Source of the DNA: an uncultured Eubacterium sp. | GTDB lineage: Bacteria; Bacillota; Clostridia; Lachnospirales; Lachnospiraceae | Direction: 5' to 3' | Length of the DNA: 64,000 nucleotides | NCBI GenBank assembly: GCA_947384955.1 | Contig: CANDJC010000004.1 | Location: forward strand, 1 to 64,000 | Shown here: positions 63,572-64,000 of the stretch, piece after piece | How positions within the stretch are numbered: the first letter of the stretch is position 1 | Layout: every line of letters begins with the position of its first letter | The notes under the pieces: model-generated | What the model was told of the DNA's origin: nothing | Seen by the model: the letters and a program-made list of their open reading frames with translations, nothing else | The model's database searches: none | Made by a program: the position numbers and the translations under genes

Positions 63572-64000
63572 AGCTGTTAATTGTTGGAGATAATACATAT
63601 GATATTTATGCCAGGGCATTTTATGAAGCTGCATGCAGAACCGGACAGGTGCGGGCTCATTTTTTTCATTATGGGAAGATGAATCTGGGAAAAATGAAAG
63701 GGAAACTGATTCGTAAGGCAGAGTTTCATTTTAGGACAGGGCCGGATGTGTATGCTGTGAACAGAAAACTGATTAAGAAATGCAGAGAGGAAAGATATGA
63801 CCTGGTTTTTCTTTATTCGGCTGTGCTTATTTTTGAATCCACTGTCAGGCGTATAAAAGAAATGGGATGTTTTACAGCAGTATATTGTAATGACGATCCT
63901 TTTTCAAACAGCTTTCGAAGATTTTACTGGAAGAATGTCAGAAACAGCGTCAGGCATGCAGACATGGTGTATTCTTATCGTCCGGCAAATATAAAAAGAT
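63565..64000 (+). CDS. CgeB-like glycosyltransferase, 5' part (runs off window)
   Basis: A GTG at 63565 (or 63568), after GGGGGAGA, opens a frame that overlaps the previous stop and stays open to the window end. The visible ~145 residues read VKLLIVGDNTYDIYARAFYE, then FFHYGKMNLGKMKGKLIRKA and LVFLYSAVLIFESTVRRIKE, and CNDDPFSNSFRRFYW. This is the N-terminal domain of a CgeB-type glycosyltransferase. The catalytic C-terminal half is outside the window. Confidence 0.65.
   Translation, partial: MVKLLIVGDNTYDIYARAFYEAACRTGQVRAHFFHYGKMNLGKMKGKLIRKAEFHFRTGPDVYAVNRKLIKKCREERYDLVFLYSAVLIFESTVRRIKEMGCFTAVYCNDDPFSNSFRRFYWKNVRNSVRHADMVYSYRPANIKR

Noticed and set aside
1..64000. CRISPR array, rRNA, tRNA or intact insertion sequence.
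   Set aside because: No regularly spaced repeats, no tRNA cloverleaf ends and no transposase of IS type were seen; the tandem repeats lack spacers.

Overview
The window reads as chromosomal DNA of a gut-type Clostridia, most likely Lachnospiraceae. The pointers are strong AGGAGG-type ribosome sites, moderate GC with AT-rich glycosyltransferase genes, Uma2 and Rpn nuclease families, an ECF sigma/anti-sigma pair with a DUF4179-like partner, and radical SAM/SPASM neighbours. No rRNA, tRNA, CRISPR array or intact transposase was seen.

Layout. Bases 1-7300 are ordinary housekeeping and accessory genes: ferredoxin-like protein, cupin, ECF sigma/anti-sigma, a DMT transporter, chorismate synthase (aroC), two Uma2 genes, a possible MITE and an AAA-ATPase remnant. 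Bases 7536-37222 form surface-polysaccharide cluster 1, about 30 kb read on one strand from a recognisable promoter. It has chain-length (Wzz-like) proteins, glycosyltransferases, a Wzy-like polymerase, three asparagine-synthase-type amidotransferases, two epimerases, a methyltransferase, an acyltransferase, an ABC flippase, and all five enzymes expected for UDP-2,3-diacetamido-2,3-dideoxy-mannuronate (WbpA, WbpI/WecB, WbpB, WbpD near the start, WbpE at the very end). Bases 37223-42900 are a graveyard: remnants of a GDP-fucose synthase, an unrecognised gene and a Gtr-type glucosylation module (GtrB, methyltransferase, GtrA, glucosyltransferase). Bases 42919-49664 hold small accessory genes: two near-identical Rpn nucleases, a protein with an SSSSSF leader motif beside a radical SAM/SPASM enzyme, an XRE regulator, an orphan Phd antitoxin and a ThuA protein. 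From 50315 to the window end is polysaccharide cluster 2: XRE regulator, Wzz, glycosyltransferase, heparinase II/III, UDP-sugar dehydrogenase, a two-domain oxidoreductase, a CapK-like ligase and more glycosyltransferases. Several cluster 2 genes are paralogues of cluster 1 genes.

How it works together. The notable theme is switching. (a) The only clear promoter in front of cluster 2 lies inside a 276-base segment bounded by perfect 24-base inverted repeats and points AWAY from the cluster. The same promoter, recognisable base by base, points TOWARD cluster 1. This looks like a DNA-inversion promoter caught in the OFF orientation. (b) Five guanine runs (7, 9, 9, 11 and 18 G) sit inside polysaccharide-modifying genes and nowhere else. 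Three are out of frame and two in frame, as expected for slipped-strand phase variation. Together these would give on/off control of whole clusters plus combinatorial variation of glycosyl, methyl and acyl decorations. Tandem in-frame repeats and many truncated genes show that the region is diversifying quickly. All assignments come from reading the sequence; no database search was run.
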